Shown here piece after piece: positions 1-13,313 of a DNA stretch of 64,000 nucleotides. The notes beneath the pieces are model-generated. The model was not told the DNA's origin, ran no database searches, and saw only the letters and a program-made list of their open reading frames with translations. Position 1 is the stretch's first letter. The number at the start of each line of letters is the position of its first letter. Made by a program: the position numbers and the translations under genes. This stretch comes from Cinclus cinclus (lineage: Eukaryota > Chordata > Aves > Passeriformes > Cinclidae), in contig NC_085053.1 in the NCBI RefSeq assembly GCF_963662255.1, positions 2,356,001 to 2,420,000 of the forward strand, in the 5' to 3' direction.

Positions 1-552
1 CAGCAAAAGAGCAAGTGAGGCTTCCCTCACATTTTCTCTGATTAGGAAAACTGCTTGCTGGGGGAGGCAGGTTTCAGTGTGGTGAGGTTTTCCTGCCCCA
101 AAACCCATATGAGAGTCCTCTATTCCTTGCCTGCAGGCACTCAGAATGCCACTTTTCCTCCTTTCCGTGGGAGTTAAAAGAGCAGCCTCCTCATGTTCTC
201 AATCCCTCCCAAAGCTCACAGCACATGATGGTTTGGAAGGAAATTGGGTTAAGAGCATAGAGGCTGTTACAGGAGTTTTGCTAAGTACTGGCTCTGCAAG
301 AGAAGCCAGAGGCAAGGGAGAGCCTGGGGATGTCACAGACCTTGCTGGGCCTTGGAGAGCAGAAAGCAGGGCCAGGAGCTCTGTATTTTACACCTCTTTG
401 AAGAATTATTTGCATCCAGTCTCTGCCAGTGCTGAGCAGCAGAACAAAGAACTCAAACAAGCTTCTCTCCCTGTTTTCTCTGACAAAAAGACATTCAGTG
501 CAAGGAGGGACAAAGGATGGTGCAGCCCTCTGGTTCAACAACCCCTGCAGTG
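1..552. other. Unassigned sequence at the left edge
   Basis: No exon, repeat family or promoter recognised. An open frame at 146-652 (+) has no recognisable domain and runs into the CR1 at its 3' part. Confidence 0.6.
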
Positions 553-1052
553 CTGCAGGCAGAGTGGCTGGAAAGGACCTGGAAGTGCTGTCTTTGGCAG
601 AGCCCAGGTGTGCCCAGGTGGCCAAGGGAGCAGGACTGCAGCCATAGTGTGACCAGCAGGCCCAGGGCAGTGACTGCCCCCTGTGCTGGGCACTGCTGAG
701 GTCATACCTCAAATCCTGTGTCCAGATTCATACCTCAAATCCTGGACCCCTCACTGCAAGAAGGACACGGAGGGGCTGGAGCGTGTCCAGAGAAGGGGAA
801 GGGGCTGGAGCACCAGGAGCAGCTGGGGGGGCTCAGGGGGGACCTTTTCACTCTCACCAACCACCTGAAAGGAGGCTGTGGCCAGGTGGGGATTGGTCTC
901 TTCCCCCGAGAACAAGCAATAGGAGGAGAGGAGATCCTGAGTCACACCTGAGGAGATTTAGGTTGCATATTAGGAAAAACTTTTTCACCCACAGGGTGGT
1001 CAGGTACTGAAACAGGCAGCCCAGGGAAGTGATGGAATTGCCAACCCTGAAT
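553..1052 (+). mobile_element. CR1 LINE fragment, plus orientation
   Basis: Decayed remnant of the C-terminal part of CR1 ORF2: AGCAGGCCCAGGGCAGTGAC, CTCACTGCAAGAAGGACACG and GGAAAAACTTTTTCACCCAC are recognisable CR1 landmarks. The 3' end is missing. It contains an exact 17-bp repeat (702-718 and 728-744). Confidence 0.85.
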
Positions 1053-4000
1053 AAAAAACAAACAAACAAAAACTGCGTGAGTGCAATACTAGTTTAGTGC
1101 TGGGTGAGTGGTTGGATGTGGCCTTAGAGGCTTTCTCCAATCATAATGATGCTCTGATCTCACAGTTCCTGAAAGTCCTCATTCCCCACATGGCCCAAGG
1201 CTGATGGGAAACTGTCCATGCAGCCTCTCCCCTCAGGCACAGCCCAGCACATTGGACATCTCTGCTTTTATGGGTTTTTTTTTTTCCTGGGGCTGGGCTG
1301 GACTGACTAAAGTCACCCAGGTGCTAGGGACATGTCACAGCCAGCAGCTTCCACTGAACAACCCATTTTTAACTACAAATCAGCCAATTTAAAGGTAAGT
1401 GCCACTTTCTTCCCCTAATAACCACAGTTTTTCTCTCACTGTGATTTTACAATGATGCAAGTTTAGCTGAATATAAATCAGAAGCCAAAGAGAGCAGAAT
1501 CTGGCCTCAGCTACTTGTACTTTGCCTCCTAAACAAAACCACATTTGATCAGGGATCTCCTTTCCCACCTACTCATCATTGACACTAGAACACATTTTCA
1601 GAACAGCACCAGCACCGGGAGAGTTTCACACGAGATTTCTTACACTGCATTTTTCAGGGGAATCCAAAAGTTCATCAAATGCTCCTTTATCCCCAGACAG
1701 CCTCTGATCCATGCCCAGGTGTGTGAACTCACACACAGATCTGACACGGAACCATTAGAGAGGGAAAAAAATAATTCAGAGTCTCTCAGTTTGACCCATC
1801 AGCGAATATTAATTTCTATTGTCATGCAGTTGACTTGTAAATCAACTGGATCATTAACTCAGACCTTTTGTGCAGTAGCATTACAAGTTATTTAGACACC
1901 ACGGTGTTTCCTGCACTCCCACTGCTTTGAGCACAGAGTTCTTCTCCCAAGCAAAGAGCAGCTAAATGGGTCCACACAAATACAGATACTTCTCCATGAG
2001 ACCGTCCTGGCTGTGTGCATTTGCCAAAATAACCACACCACACCAACCTTGCCAGCCAAAGAGTGCCTTCTGCAGGAACTCTAGGATTTGGAGATTAATG
2101 GCAGTCCTGTTTCTGCCAAGACAAAGGTTTCCACATTAATTTTACAGGTCTAGGCAAGAGCTTGAAGTTTTAACTAAGGATTTGTGGCCCTGCAGTTTCG
2201 GGGAGTGAACAGATCTGTATCGATTTACAACATCAAAAGGCTCAGATCTTGTCTCTTTCATATCTATAAATAATAAGTATTGACTGTAATAAACCAATTG
2301 AGAACAAACTGCTGGATCTCAGGCTGCTGTGAATACTGAATCAGTGGAGTGATGCGAAGCACAGCCTCTTTGCTCCCCAGGTTGGCAGGATGGGACAGCT
2401 GTGGCAGCAGCAAAGGTTTCTGATCATCCTCTTGAAGAAAGGCACAAGCATCCACAGCCTCTGCTGGGAGCTCTCATTTGATTTTTTTCTCCGGAGAAGT
2501 TAAATTCCGAGGGGTTTCCAAGCACTAAGGAATGCTGGCAGTAAGACGTGAATTCACCTGGGCAACTTGCAGCAAGTTCGGACCTGTGGGATTTGATGGG
2601 GATTCCTAAAAGGGGCTGAGGATTTTCATCCAGCAGCCCGAGGCGTCACAGGGCTGGACACAATGGAGAGGGAAGGTGGCCCTGGAGAGGCTCAGGGCTC
2701 ATTTCCAGTTCAACAGCGACCTCTGCTCCCGGCAGCCTGAAGCGCGGGTGCCTCCGGGGCGCTCGCTTTGGGGACGCCTTCAGACAGATCCCTCGGCTCC
2801 GCTTTATCTGTGGGGAATCAGGACACATCTTTCACACGCGGGCAGCCGCCGTGACCTTCAAATCCCATCAGATGGAGCCCAGCGCTCCACGGCCCCGGCA
2901 GTTGTTAAAGCATCCTAGGATTTACCTTTTCCTACTTGGCTGATATTTAACCAGATGCCAAGAGAGACAAGGACACCTGGTTTCTAAATGGATTGTTTTC
3001 AGCGTGCCCCGAGAGGGAATATAGATATATGTGCACTCTCTCTCACACACGAGACCTGCATGGAATCTCTGGAACAGAGCCGTGTAACCAAGGCAAGCCA
3101 AAAGGAAGGTTCAGCTGCTAAACCTACCAAGTGTCCCTGTGGGCTGGGGGCGTTAATGGGGGTGGTGGGACAGCAGAAATTCCATGACACAGCACTAGGA
3201 TGCCACAGACAACACGTCGGTTTGAGCTCTCCAGCCTGCAGGACCGCTCCCAATAAACCAAGGCTGAAGGATCTGCCTCAGCTCCTCGAAATAGAGCATC
3301 CTTAGCTCTCGGCTCTCTCTCCCCTGCTGCTCTCAACTCACACTGCCACATCCCAAGATCTGGGATGTCCAGGACTCTTCTAATTCTTCACAAAACACCA
3401 AGGCAGACCTCAGCTCACAGCTGTGAGAGTTCCCCACCTGCAGCAGCAGAGGATCCCATAGAAAATCCCACCTGTGCCATGCCAGGGGTCTAGCACTACA
3501 GATCCTCTGTCAGGAGGAAATCAGAAATTTCAGCAGAAATCAGTGACAGCTCTCATTCCAACAGTTCGATCAAAGACCACCTGCCCTGTGTGTCCTGCAT
3601 GGCAGCAATCCACAGAAACTGGGATTCAAGCAGAACGTGGTTTCTAGACCCTCTGAGGGTCAGCAGAATAAATGGATCCCTCTCCCTGGGAACAGAAGAA
3701 TGCTTATGGCCACGGCAGCACTTCCAGCTGTGCCTCCCCACCCCAACAAACCCACACAAACCCTTCTACCCTTCTCCAAAAAGCCCCAAGCACTGTTAAA
3801 AAATCTATTTTGGGCTAAACTAAGACAGCAAAATGAGAATCTCACACCTTGCAAGCTCCAGAGGTATTTTATGAGCACCCCAGAATATTAAGAACAAGCT
3901 GAATATCCTAATGCTCTTAGGTAAAGCAGCTTTTAGGACTGCAGTGTCCTCTATGTGGGAATGCTCCACTCTGCTCCCCCTTTCTCCATGGCTACTCATG

Positions 4001-7000
4001 CTACTGCAAGTCATTTGGATAATTCTCAGAAAAAGCAGGAAAGAAAATGAAGGTCAGTTCAAAATACCCTCTCAGCTGTAGATTTAAAAAAAAAATCAAG
4101 CTAAAAATAACTGTTTTGAGCAAGACAGAGGAGCTATTAAGCAACTTTAAATTGCTGCGGCCAAGAGCGTCCAAAGCTTGGACAGAAGTTGGCAGAAAAC
4201 AGAGAATAGATGTCTATAGCTCCTGAGGGATTTGTGTGCTCACCCTAGATATAGATATATATCTTTTAAAAACCCAAAACATTTATAAACATCACCTTAC
4301 CTATAAATGAATGTATGGGTGTTTGTAGGAAGTATTCATATTAACTTTAACCAAAAAATTTGCACAGTCTGTCCCCTTTTCCACAGCTTTGTGTGGCTTT
4401 GCTCCTGCTCAGTATAATCCCATTTGTGTTCTCAGGACTGCACCTACATCCACACCCCATTCACACAGAGCTCCAGAACTCAAAGACAGAGACCTCCAAC
4501 AGATGAAGCTGCAGTTCACCCAAAAGTGTTTATGCACAGACTTCTGTGTATTTTTAGATAGATTTCTATCTAAAGATCCTACATAAAAAAAAGTCCTTAC
4601 AGGGGGATATATCAGTAAAAATAGGGATATTAAACCCTTCCCTCCCGTTTTGTCCAAGAGATGGTTTGCCAGGTCTGCCAGCTATTTCTAGGTCAAACAC
4701 TTCTAACACAAAGAGCACAGAGCATCAGTAAATACACAAATTTCTTCTTGGGCAAAACCTGCCCATCACCACCCCCTCACTCCTGTCCCTGTCCCCAAAC
4801 AAAAGTGATGTGGTCCTGCCCCCCAAGGCAACCTTCAACTCCAACCAAAGGCCCAGAGCAAAAATCTCAGCATCACTTCAGCCTTTCAGAGCTCCCCACC
4901 AAGGTAAGAATGTTCTGCTTCACCACAGCCAGAGGTGGTCATGCCCTTGTCCCCAGAGCCCTCCTGCTCTCTGATGGGGACAGGTATGGGTACAGTAGCA
5001 TCCATCCCATTTTCAGCACTGGGAAAAAATGTGCTTCATAACTCTGAAACTTCATAACTCTTCCCGTTTTGTCACTCTAAATATTTATAAGAAATCCAGA
5101 AAATGATTGATTTTCCTTCGGACCCCCTTGTCATTCACAGTTGCTTGTCTCCTGCATGTAGGGGGCAATCAACAGATTTATAACAGCCCATAAAAGTTGT
5201 TACCAAAAGTACAGTTTCTTTGTGTGTGATCATTTCTAATAACTCTCAGGCACGATAGCAATTACTGACAAAAGTCAGCCTCTGTTAATAGAGTTTATCT
5301 CAGTTCATCATATATCCTTTGTCAGTGGAAGCTTTTTGACAAGCCTGGGGTTAATTAAAACCAAGAAGACAATAAAATACACCTAATCAAACATTACAGG
5401 TACAGAAATCAATTAGCAGATTTATGGCACTTTGGAGCCCTCTATAACGTGCAAAATTCAAAGAAACTGTCAGTTCCATCCCCCCCAAGACAGTGTAATT
5501 GAATTTCTAATTGAAACTATTTTTCAATAGGTAACACAATCCGCAAAGTTTGATTTGCATTAAAGCGGCATCTGCAAAGGACAGAGGAATCTAAAAAAAT
5601 AAAGAAATCCCAGGCTGCTCCTGTTCTTACTAGCATTAATTATTATTATTATTTGCATATTCAACATTTTGCTGAAGCCCTTTATATCAGCCAAGTCTCT
5701 TGCTGAGACAGCTCTGGACACTGAGATTTCTGTAGGAAGAGTTCATCTGGGTGAAAAGGGGAAAAGAAGATTCAGGGTGGGCAGAAAACAGTTTGGGCCT
5801 GGTGATCAGCAGAACAAAGCCCAGGTGATGATGACACATCCTTAAGGGATGGACAGTGGGACCAGTGTGCAGGACAGAGCATCCCAGGAGGGAGGGAGCA
5901 CCAGGACAGAAGGACAAGCTGTGTGCTGGAGGATGCTGACAAGAGCCTGGGGATATTCAAATACCTTCACTGGAACGTTTGGCTTTTGTCTCTGAGTACC
6001 AGTCTTCACACAGAGCAGTTATTGTCAGTTTGGGCACAGTGGCCACACTGATTTTCAAAGAAGAAGGGAATGGACTTTTCAGGAGCTCACCCAAAACAGA
6101 TCTCGACAACAAAAAAAAAAGGCTCTAAAAGGCCAGAGAAACAGGGTTCTACCCCAGTTTTTCTCTCTGAAATGCAATGAGACAGAAAGCACAGGCGTGC
6201 ACAGCTCTAATTGCACGTAGTGCTGCTCAGTCTATATTATCTATATTTTACACTGCTTCATTTCTTCTGCTGCTTGTAAGACACAGCTAGGAGCTATCTC
6301 TCAGTAATTTACTGGGAAATGGGAAAGACTAGAAATGAAAAGTCAGGAGAAATGAAGATACAAGGTCAACAGAAATCTTTCTAGCACTTGCATCTCTTTC
6401 AGTGCAGTGAACCAGATTAACCTCTGATTTCAGCACTCTGATAATCTAGAATCCAATATAAACAAAAGTACGCTATTCAAAATAAAATATTAACTGTTTG
6501 CTTAACTTGTAGTGTTCATTAAATTTTTTATGTTGCACAATGAAACAAATTTAAATTGGCTTTATTGAAATATTTCAAGTCCAAACTTCTTTGTGCTGGG
6601 TCCTGCTTTGTGAGAACCTCAGCAGGAATAAGAGCAGAAATATCAGATTTTAAAAACAACACTCTGGACAAAACAAAACAGTGAAGAATTAATCAAGAGC
6701 AAAATGGGGCTTTCTAGTGATTATCTCCCATTTTAAGGAAAGTGGGCAAAAGCACAAGGCTCTCACATTCCACCTAGTTTTGTTTTCCTGCTGTCTCAGC
6801 AGCATCTCATGTGGAAGAAAAGCACCTGCAGAGAATAGATCTACAGGAGCTTCACCAGGCCCTAAACCCTCATCCCAGAGAGGAAGGCCATTCCCAGGCA
6901 GCTGCCTTGGCAAGGATAAATCAGCAAGCAAGGCACAGGGATCTTCTCACAGGGAGAACCAGCCACCTGTAAAAGTGATGGACTTCGCAGAGAAGAGATT

Positions 7001-8754
7001 CCCCACGTCACCAAAGGCAGCTTTTCATCTGGATAGCACTCGCTGTGAAATTAAATCCTGGCACATTTGGGAAATGGTCCATGGAGAGGTGATTAATTCT
7101 ATTAAAGGATGTGGAGGGAACTCACTCTTATTTCCTTTGTTAAGGAACAGAAGTCCAGAATTCAGACTGTAACAGAGCAGATCCTCAAAACTTTCACTGC
7201 CAGCTTACACTGCCCACCATTTAAACTGTGCTGGAGGTCCCAGTGTGCCCTTTGCAAGGGACCTGATCCCAGATGGCAAGGAAGCATCACCTTACCATCA
7301 ACTCTATGAAGGGAGACAGTTTCTGATTTCATTAGGGGGGTGTTGATTTTTATTTTTTGTTTGGATATTTTTCCAGTTGTGGTTGGTTGTTGTTGGGGAT
7401 TTTTCTTATTTTCGTTTCTTTTCCTTCCTCATCTTTCCTTCCTTTCCACTACAAGTACATCTTTTTGCTTACACTACTCCTCACACACACTGCTTGTTCC
7501 AAAAGAATTGGAGAATTTCTGGCACTGAGAAATGCAACCTTTCCCCTGGCCATAGCCAGGAAAAAGCTCTCAGTGCCAGCCCCCCCTGGAATTTGCTGCC
7601 AAAGCAGAACGAAAAAGGTAGCAGGAAACAGGAGTTAAGAGTAAAAGCAGGTGGAGTTTGGGGCCCAAAGGGCACACACAGACAGTTCCAGGTCTTTTCC
7701 AGGTGGGCTGGTAGGTGAGGATTGAAGGTCTGGGTTAAGGTTTTCTTGGTATCAGCTTCATTCTCTCCTGCTGCTAGTGAATTTTAATTTTCTCCCTCTG
7801 TAAGGCTTGTCATTACTTAAGCCCCCAGATCATGATTTCCCAGCTCTTTCCCCATTCTTGGCTTTTGAAATGCAAGCTGCAAGGCTGGATATGTTCTGCC
7901 AGCCTTCACCAGGCAGCACAGAGCAGTCATATCTCTGCCCCGACCCCACAATTTGCTCCTGACATTCCTATTAATGCTTCCAGGAACAAGATTTCTGTTT
8001 AAAGGCACATCACTGACTCACTTATCTGTGATTCACTCTGAAGCCAAACCCTTCCCTGCAGTACTGCTTGCCTAGGCAGCTGTTTCTCATTTTTTTAATC
8101 AGATGTTTCCTCCCTAAAGGTAGCATTTGTCATGAATTTCATCTTATTGATTTCTAACCATTCCTGCTGTATAGATAATATTGAACTCAAAGCCTTCTCT
8201 GCAGACTGCTGGTAAACTCACACCTCAGAGCATCTTCCTGAGGCATTGCAAGGGATTATTTCCTGTAAAAGCCAAGATATTCATGCAGGAGAACTGAACT
8301 CAGTGTAGGGAAATTGCAGAACTATGGGAATTTTTTTTTAATTAAAAAAAAAAAAAATTTAAAAAAATCACTGTTTGACAGTAAGCCAAGGGCAACTGTT
8401 CTTTGAGAAATGTTCTTCCAATAAATAAGCGTGATTCCACTTGCTAAGCAAATTCAGTTTATGCTGATTTTACAGTGGTGTCCTCAAGGATAACAACTGC
8501 AGTCAATAGAGGCATTGCACCAACTGGCCCTTCCCTCACTCACCCAGCAGCCATGCAGCCCACAGGAAAGATTCCTTTTGCTGATCCCCAGTCCAAGGAG
8601 ATAGGGTCAAAATGTTTGTCCCACCCAAGGGATAATAACCTGATCCTTCCTGTCTGGCATTTCTAAAGCCTTCAGAATCCCAATGGCACAGACCTTTTCA
8701 ACACGAACCAACACATTTGGACCCAGAAAAAAATCTCTGGTTTTTAACTTCATT
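1053..8754. other. Gene-free stretch between CR1 fragments
   Basis: I recognise no exon or repeat family here. Short open frames lack domains and splice context. The AT-rich part (5060-5700) is entered separately as possible regulatory sequence. T- and A-rich tracts lie around 8332-8367. Confidence 0.55.
5060..5700. promoter_or_regulatory. Possible distal regulatory block
   Basis: AT-rich, repeat-free and dense in homeodomain-type TAAT/ATTA cores. Perfect octamers ATTTGCAT lie at 5553-5560 and 5651-5658, and a PBX-HOX-like TGATTGAT at 5104-5111. Only composition and motifs support this; conservation is untested. Confidence 0.3.
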
Positions 8755-9000
8755 TCGTAGAATCACACCCTGCTTTGTGTTGGAATGGACCTGGAAGATT
8801 ATCCACGAGCAGGGACACCTCCCACTGTCCCAGGTTGCTCCAAGCCCTGTCCAGCTTGGCCTTGGACACTCCCAGGTATGGGGTAGCCACAGCTTCTTTG
8901 GGCAACCTGTGCCAGAGCCTCCCCACCCTCACAGGGAGGAATTTCTTCCTAACATCCAACCTAAACCTACTTTCTCTCAGTTTAGAGCCGTCTGACAGCA
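8755..9000 (-). mobile_element. CR1 LINE 3' fragment, minus orientation
   Basis: Reads as a reverse CR1 3' end: CAGGTTGCTCCAAGCCCTGT, then GGGCAACCTGTGCCAGAGCC and GAGGAATTTCTTCCTAACAT. Strongly 5'-truncated. Confidence 0.93.
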
Positions 9001-9559
9001 GCACAGAGTGCCAGCACAGCAAACCCTGACCAGCTGACACATCTCCACTGATACAGGGCAGGACAGCTCAGACAGAGCCAACACGTGCTCTGCAATATGT
9101 TCACTGCTGCTTTAGAGCAGCAGATTACACCAATGCCCCATTCAGAAGATGTCAGGCTGTGTTGGCACATGGTCACAATGTGTTGTTACATGGTAATTTT
9201 CCCCTCAGCCCAAATATCTCTAGCTCACATTCTGGCCAGCAACTACAAGGTAATCCCAAGCAGGAGAAAAAAAAAAAAAAACCCAAACAACAAAAAAAAC
9301 CCTAAAATCCCAAATTCATTCTCTGTGCAATGTAAATCTGTTTAGTTTTTTCCTCCCTTGTATTTCAGCTTTTTGCCTGGCTTCAAGGAGACGGAGGTTT
9401 AAGAGAAATACATTAAAAATGCTTTCTTAACACCAACTGCAAATTCACCTGTCTCCTCAGTGCTGCTACATTTTCCTTCAAAAGTTTGCATCCTTTGACA
9501 TCTTTGCAGTCCCTCCATGTTCCTGCTGCTGTTTCTAAGCAATAGATAAGAAAACTTCA

Positions 9560-10110
9560 AAACCTTGCTCTGCAATAATGAGATTCAAAATAAAAGATTT
9601 TTTTCCCCCAATCTTTCTACATAAAAAAGGCCTGAATCGGAGCCCAGCAGTGCACAAATATTACTCATGTCATTGACACTAAGAAAAGGGGAGCTGTGAA
9701 TAAAAAATGTTAAAAATGAACACAAGGAGCATTGTTTGCATATCAGAAAAATTAATCTACATAGAGAAGTGTAAGAGCCTGCAATTCAGAAAGCAAAGAA
9801 TTAGGACAGCCCAGCTGAGAATAATTTTCTAGCCAGTTAATTTAATTGCATAAATCATTCCTTTGTTAGCAATAAAGAGATATAATTAAAATGAGATTGC
9901 TTCTCATTTCTATTCTCTGGAAACTAAAGGAATTGATTTTGGGGAAAGCATTCTTCCAAATACCAGATCGGCAAATTACATTTACCTTTTTAGAAAGGCT
10001 AAATTATTTTGCGCTAATATCATGGAGGGTTTAATTAATTATAGATCTGCCATATGATCTTAAAGAAATAATTTACTCAATGCCCACAGAACAGAAGTTT
10101 GTAAGTGCGT
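9560..10110. promoter_or_regulatory. Possible distal regulatory block
   Basis: AT-rich, repeat-free, with several TTAATT/AATTAA cores, a GTTTGCATAT octamer-like site (about 9734) and a CCTTTGTT SOX-like site. No coding potential. Offered on motif density only. Confidence 0.25.
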
Positions 10111-10519
10111 GTATCCCTCTGATAGATGGTGTGCAGATTTTTACAAACAGGTCACAAGTTGAACAGGTGGCTGTCAGGAGAAATGAGAGGAAATATAATA
10201 AATGTTTAAAGATAGGGGATGGTTTGTGAAGAGGTTTTAAAAGCTCTGCTTCCTATTTATTGGCACATACCTGGATTATTACTATTTGAACACCCTGAAT
10301 TGGTTTCTTTTAAATATTGTAATGATGGTTGTTTTCTATTCACAAATCTTCAGGGCTCAATAAGCAGTAACAGGTTAATAACAGAACAACAGTCAGAGAG
10401 GAAAAATAAAAAAAAAAAACAAACCAAACATAAACCCCACCAATTAGACAGAATATTGCTTTTGCTGAATATTGCAGGGGTTGGCCACTGCCAGGCCCTT
10501 ACAAGGCTGTAACAAACAC

Positions 10520-10726
10520 ATCAGACAGAAGAAATTCTTCCCTGGGAGGGTGAGCAGGCCCTGGCACAGGTTGCCCACAAAGCTTGGAAGTGCCCAAGGT
10601 CAGGTTGGATGGGACTTGGAGCAACCTGGAGCAGTGGGAATTGTCTTTGCCTGTGGCAGGGGTGTTTGAACAAAATAAGCTTTTAGGTCTCTTCCAACCC
10701 AAACCATTCCCTGATCCTATGATGGC
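10520..10726 (+). mobile_element. CR1 LINE 3' fragment, plus orientation
   Basis: AAGAAATTCTTCCCTGGGAG through CTTCCAACCCAAACCATTCC to a degenerate terminal octamer (GATCCTATGATG). Nearly complete 3' end, 5'-truncated. Confidence 0.95.
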
Positions 10727-12890
10727 ACACTCAGCACCCTTTGGGATCCCTGCCTTCTCTTCCCACCCTCTCTGACTACTTTCCATGCAGGGGAGCCCAG
10801 AAACTGAGAAAATTCTGCCCCTTCCATCCCATGTCCCCCCTCCAAGGGCAGCCCCTCTTGTAAAGCCTGCTCAGAAGGCAGGGAACAGAATCCATTTCTT
10901 CTCTGATGTACCAGGGTGGGGTCTCACATCCACTCTCTCCACTTCTCTCCCCAAAACAGATGTTCCTTTCTACATATTTGAGACCAGTAGCCATCTCACG
11001 AACATTTGTGGTGCTGCCCACTCTCTCACTTGTCCTTTTTGTCATGCAAAAACTGCCACCCTTCTACCCTCCTCCACAAGAAACCTCCCCTGCCACCAAG
11101 GATTCCTATTCCCCACAGCTAGGGCTTTTCAACAAGCAGAACACCAGGTACAAATTTGTAAGTCAGGCTGCTTTGATGAACTCTCCAAACAGTCACTAAG
11201 TCTTCCACAGACCTCAGGCAGAGGCCGCCCAGGATCAGCACACCTGGTAAGTCTTTCCTGCACACAAAAGCTGCCTCTGCCTCATAAAGCTCTTTCTTTT
11301 CTGTGTGCTTTGGAACAGAACAGGAGCAGCCTTGTCTCAGGAATATCATTCCCCATGGAGACCACCGTGGTGTAGTGACAGCACACCCGTCAGCAGGGAC
11401 TGAGCTGTGGAGGAGACAGGTAAGTCAAGAAAGAGGCCTTTGCATGCAAGAGTTAAATAGCAGATAGATTAGATCTCATCATCTGAATTTTCCAGGAAAA
11501 GTATTCTGTTGCTATGGAAACCCCAACATAACCTGGGTTTTCCCTCCTTTTGTTTGTTCATTTTCTACAAACACAGGCCTTTCCCAGTCCTCCCCAGATG
11601 GACTTGCAGCTTGCAAAACCAGTGATTTTTTTCGCCCCCCCCCCCCAATGCCCATTTCTCTTTGCAAACACATTTTTCAGTGATTGCCTTTCTCAATATC
11701 ACTGTCCCAGCCTCCAGACTACCCCTTTGCAGTAAGGACTGTTTAATGTTCTACCCATTAGAAACTCAGCTCCTGAACACATTGCTCTCTTTTCCTCCTG
11801 GGGGAAAAAGGGGCAAAAGCCTCATGGCAATAAAACTTTTCAATAAAAAACGACATAGGAACTCCTGCAACTGTGACTTTATCCTGTCACAGTTTCCCCT
11901 TCACAGCATCTCAAGAAACAGCATTTCCCTTCTTAGCTTCGGAAAAAGGAATTTTACAGGCAACAAGAATTTGGATGTTCAGCTCCAAGTTTTCTTTGGT
12001 TTTATTCCCAGGTATCTCCAGCCTTTTAATTTTACTGCATTGTAATAAGGATTGCCTTTAAGGAGCCTGATGGAAACATCAAGAGAATCTTTCTAAAATG
12101 TACCCTAGATACAAGAGACCTCGACACACAGGAGCATTTATCTGCCAGATTCCTTTACTCTGCACCTCACAACCTCATGATTTACACACACTTGAGCCTC
12201 TCACACTCCCTCCTAATTCCCCTGCACAAATAACAGGTAATAGGCTCCCAAGAGTAGCTCCTACTCTGGCAGCATTGAGGGTCATATCTCAGATGGAAAC
12301 ATCTGTCAGTAAGTTTTAACTTGTAGCTTACCTGGTCCTGGCTAGTCCTAGAACATAGGAATGCCAAGCTGAAAAGCTGTTATCCTGAAGCTGAAGATTA
12401 GGCAGCTTTTCCTTTGGCTTCCTCAGCAGAGCTGTGGCAGGAATGGAACAGGAATCCAGGGCCACTCTCTGTGGCAACATCCCCACCAAGTGGCCGGCAC
12501 ACCAGCTCCTCTTCCAGCTCGTTCCACTTTGTATTTGAAACTACAAACCTGGCTCACCTACTCTCACCCAAAACCTAAAGGAAATCTGACTTTTGAGACA
12601 CAGCTCTGAAGATCTTTCTAGCCACTCTCTGGGGTAAAGGTAAAAAGTGTGATAAAGAGGTTTCCTTCCATCCCTTACGCTGGGAAAAAGGTGTCACAAT
12701 CAACCCATTTCCCACCTCAGCCACTATTATTTTTATTGCTTGCAGAATTTAAAAACTTGCTTACAGATTATTGTTAGTAACTCCACATGTTTCAAACAAG
12801 TGTGGCCAGTCCAAGCAGTACAATGCAAACTTGCTACAAGCTTGATGTTGTATAGGAAATACTGAAGTGCTTGCAAAAAAAAAAAGAAGA

Positions 12891-12912
12891 AATAAATAAA
12901 TAAATAAATAAA
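12891..12912 (+). repeat. (AAAT)n microsatellite
   Basis: About five and a half AAAT units following a short A-rich tract. Confidence 0.9.
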
Positions 12913-13307
12913 ACTACACCCTTAAACAGCAGCTAAGGCAGAAAGATTAGTGAAAAAACCCAAACCAAACAACCAAAAAGAAAGATAATTTTGACTAACA
13001 CTGCCCTCTTGAGGGAAAGGGAGCTGTATTGCCTCAGCTAAGCCATTCTCCCTTCCCTGCTCCTCAGGCCACACTAAACTCCCCCCACTGCCTTGCCATA
13101 TGGTTCAAGGTGGGTAGAAGTTTTTGACAAGCAGCAGTAGGAATCAATTCACACCTAGGAATCAATTATCTCTATAAATAAATCATACCTTGGTTACGTG
13201 TTATTTATAAGTACTTTACACAAATAAGCACTGTGAAAGCACAAGAACCTATTGGAAATACAAAAAGCTGGAAATCAGAGATTTTCTTTCTTCATGAATT
13301 GCAGCCT

Positions 13308-13313
13308 TTTATT
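13308..13313 (-). terminator. Candidate NUF2 poly(A) signal
   Basis: First canonical AATAAA read on the minus strand beyond the NUF2 stop, about 1.2 kb downstream. A nearer non-canonical signal may be used instead. Confidence 0.3.

Noticed and set aside
146..652. 168-residue open frame, plus strand
   Set aside because: No recognisable domain, no splice partners, and its 3' part overlaps a CR1 fragment.
6717..7172. 151-residue open frame, plus strand
   Set aside because: No homology that I recognise and no gene context; consistent with chance in a long gene-free stretch.
10785..11375. 196-residue open frame, plus strand
   Set aside because: Composition looks random (Ser/Pro/Leu-rich), with no domain, no supporting exon structure and no promoter.
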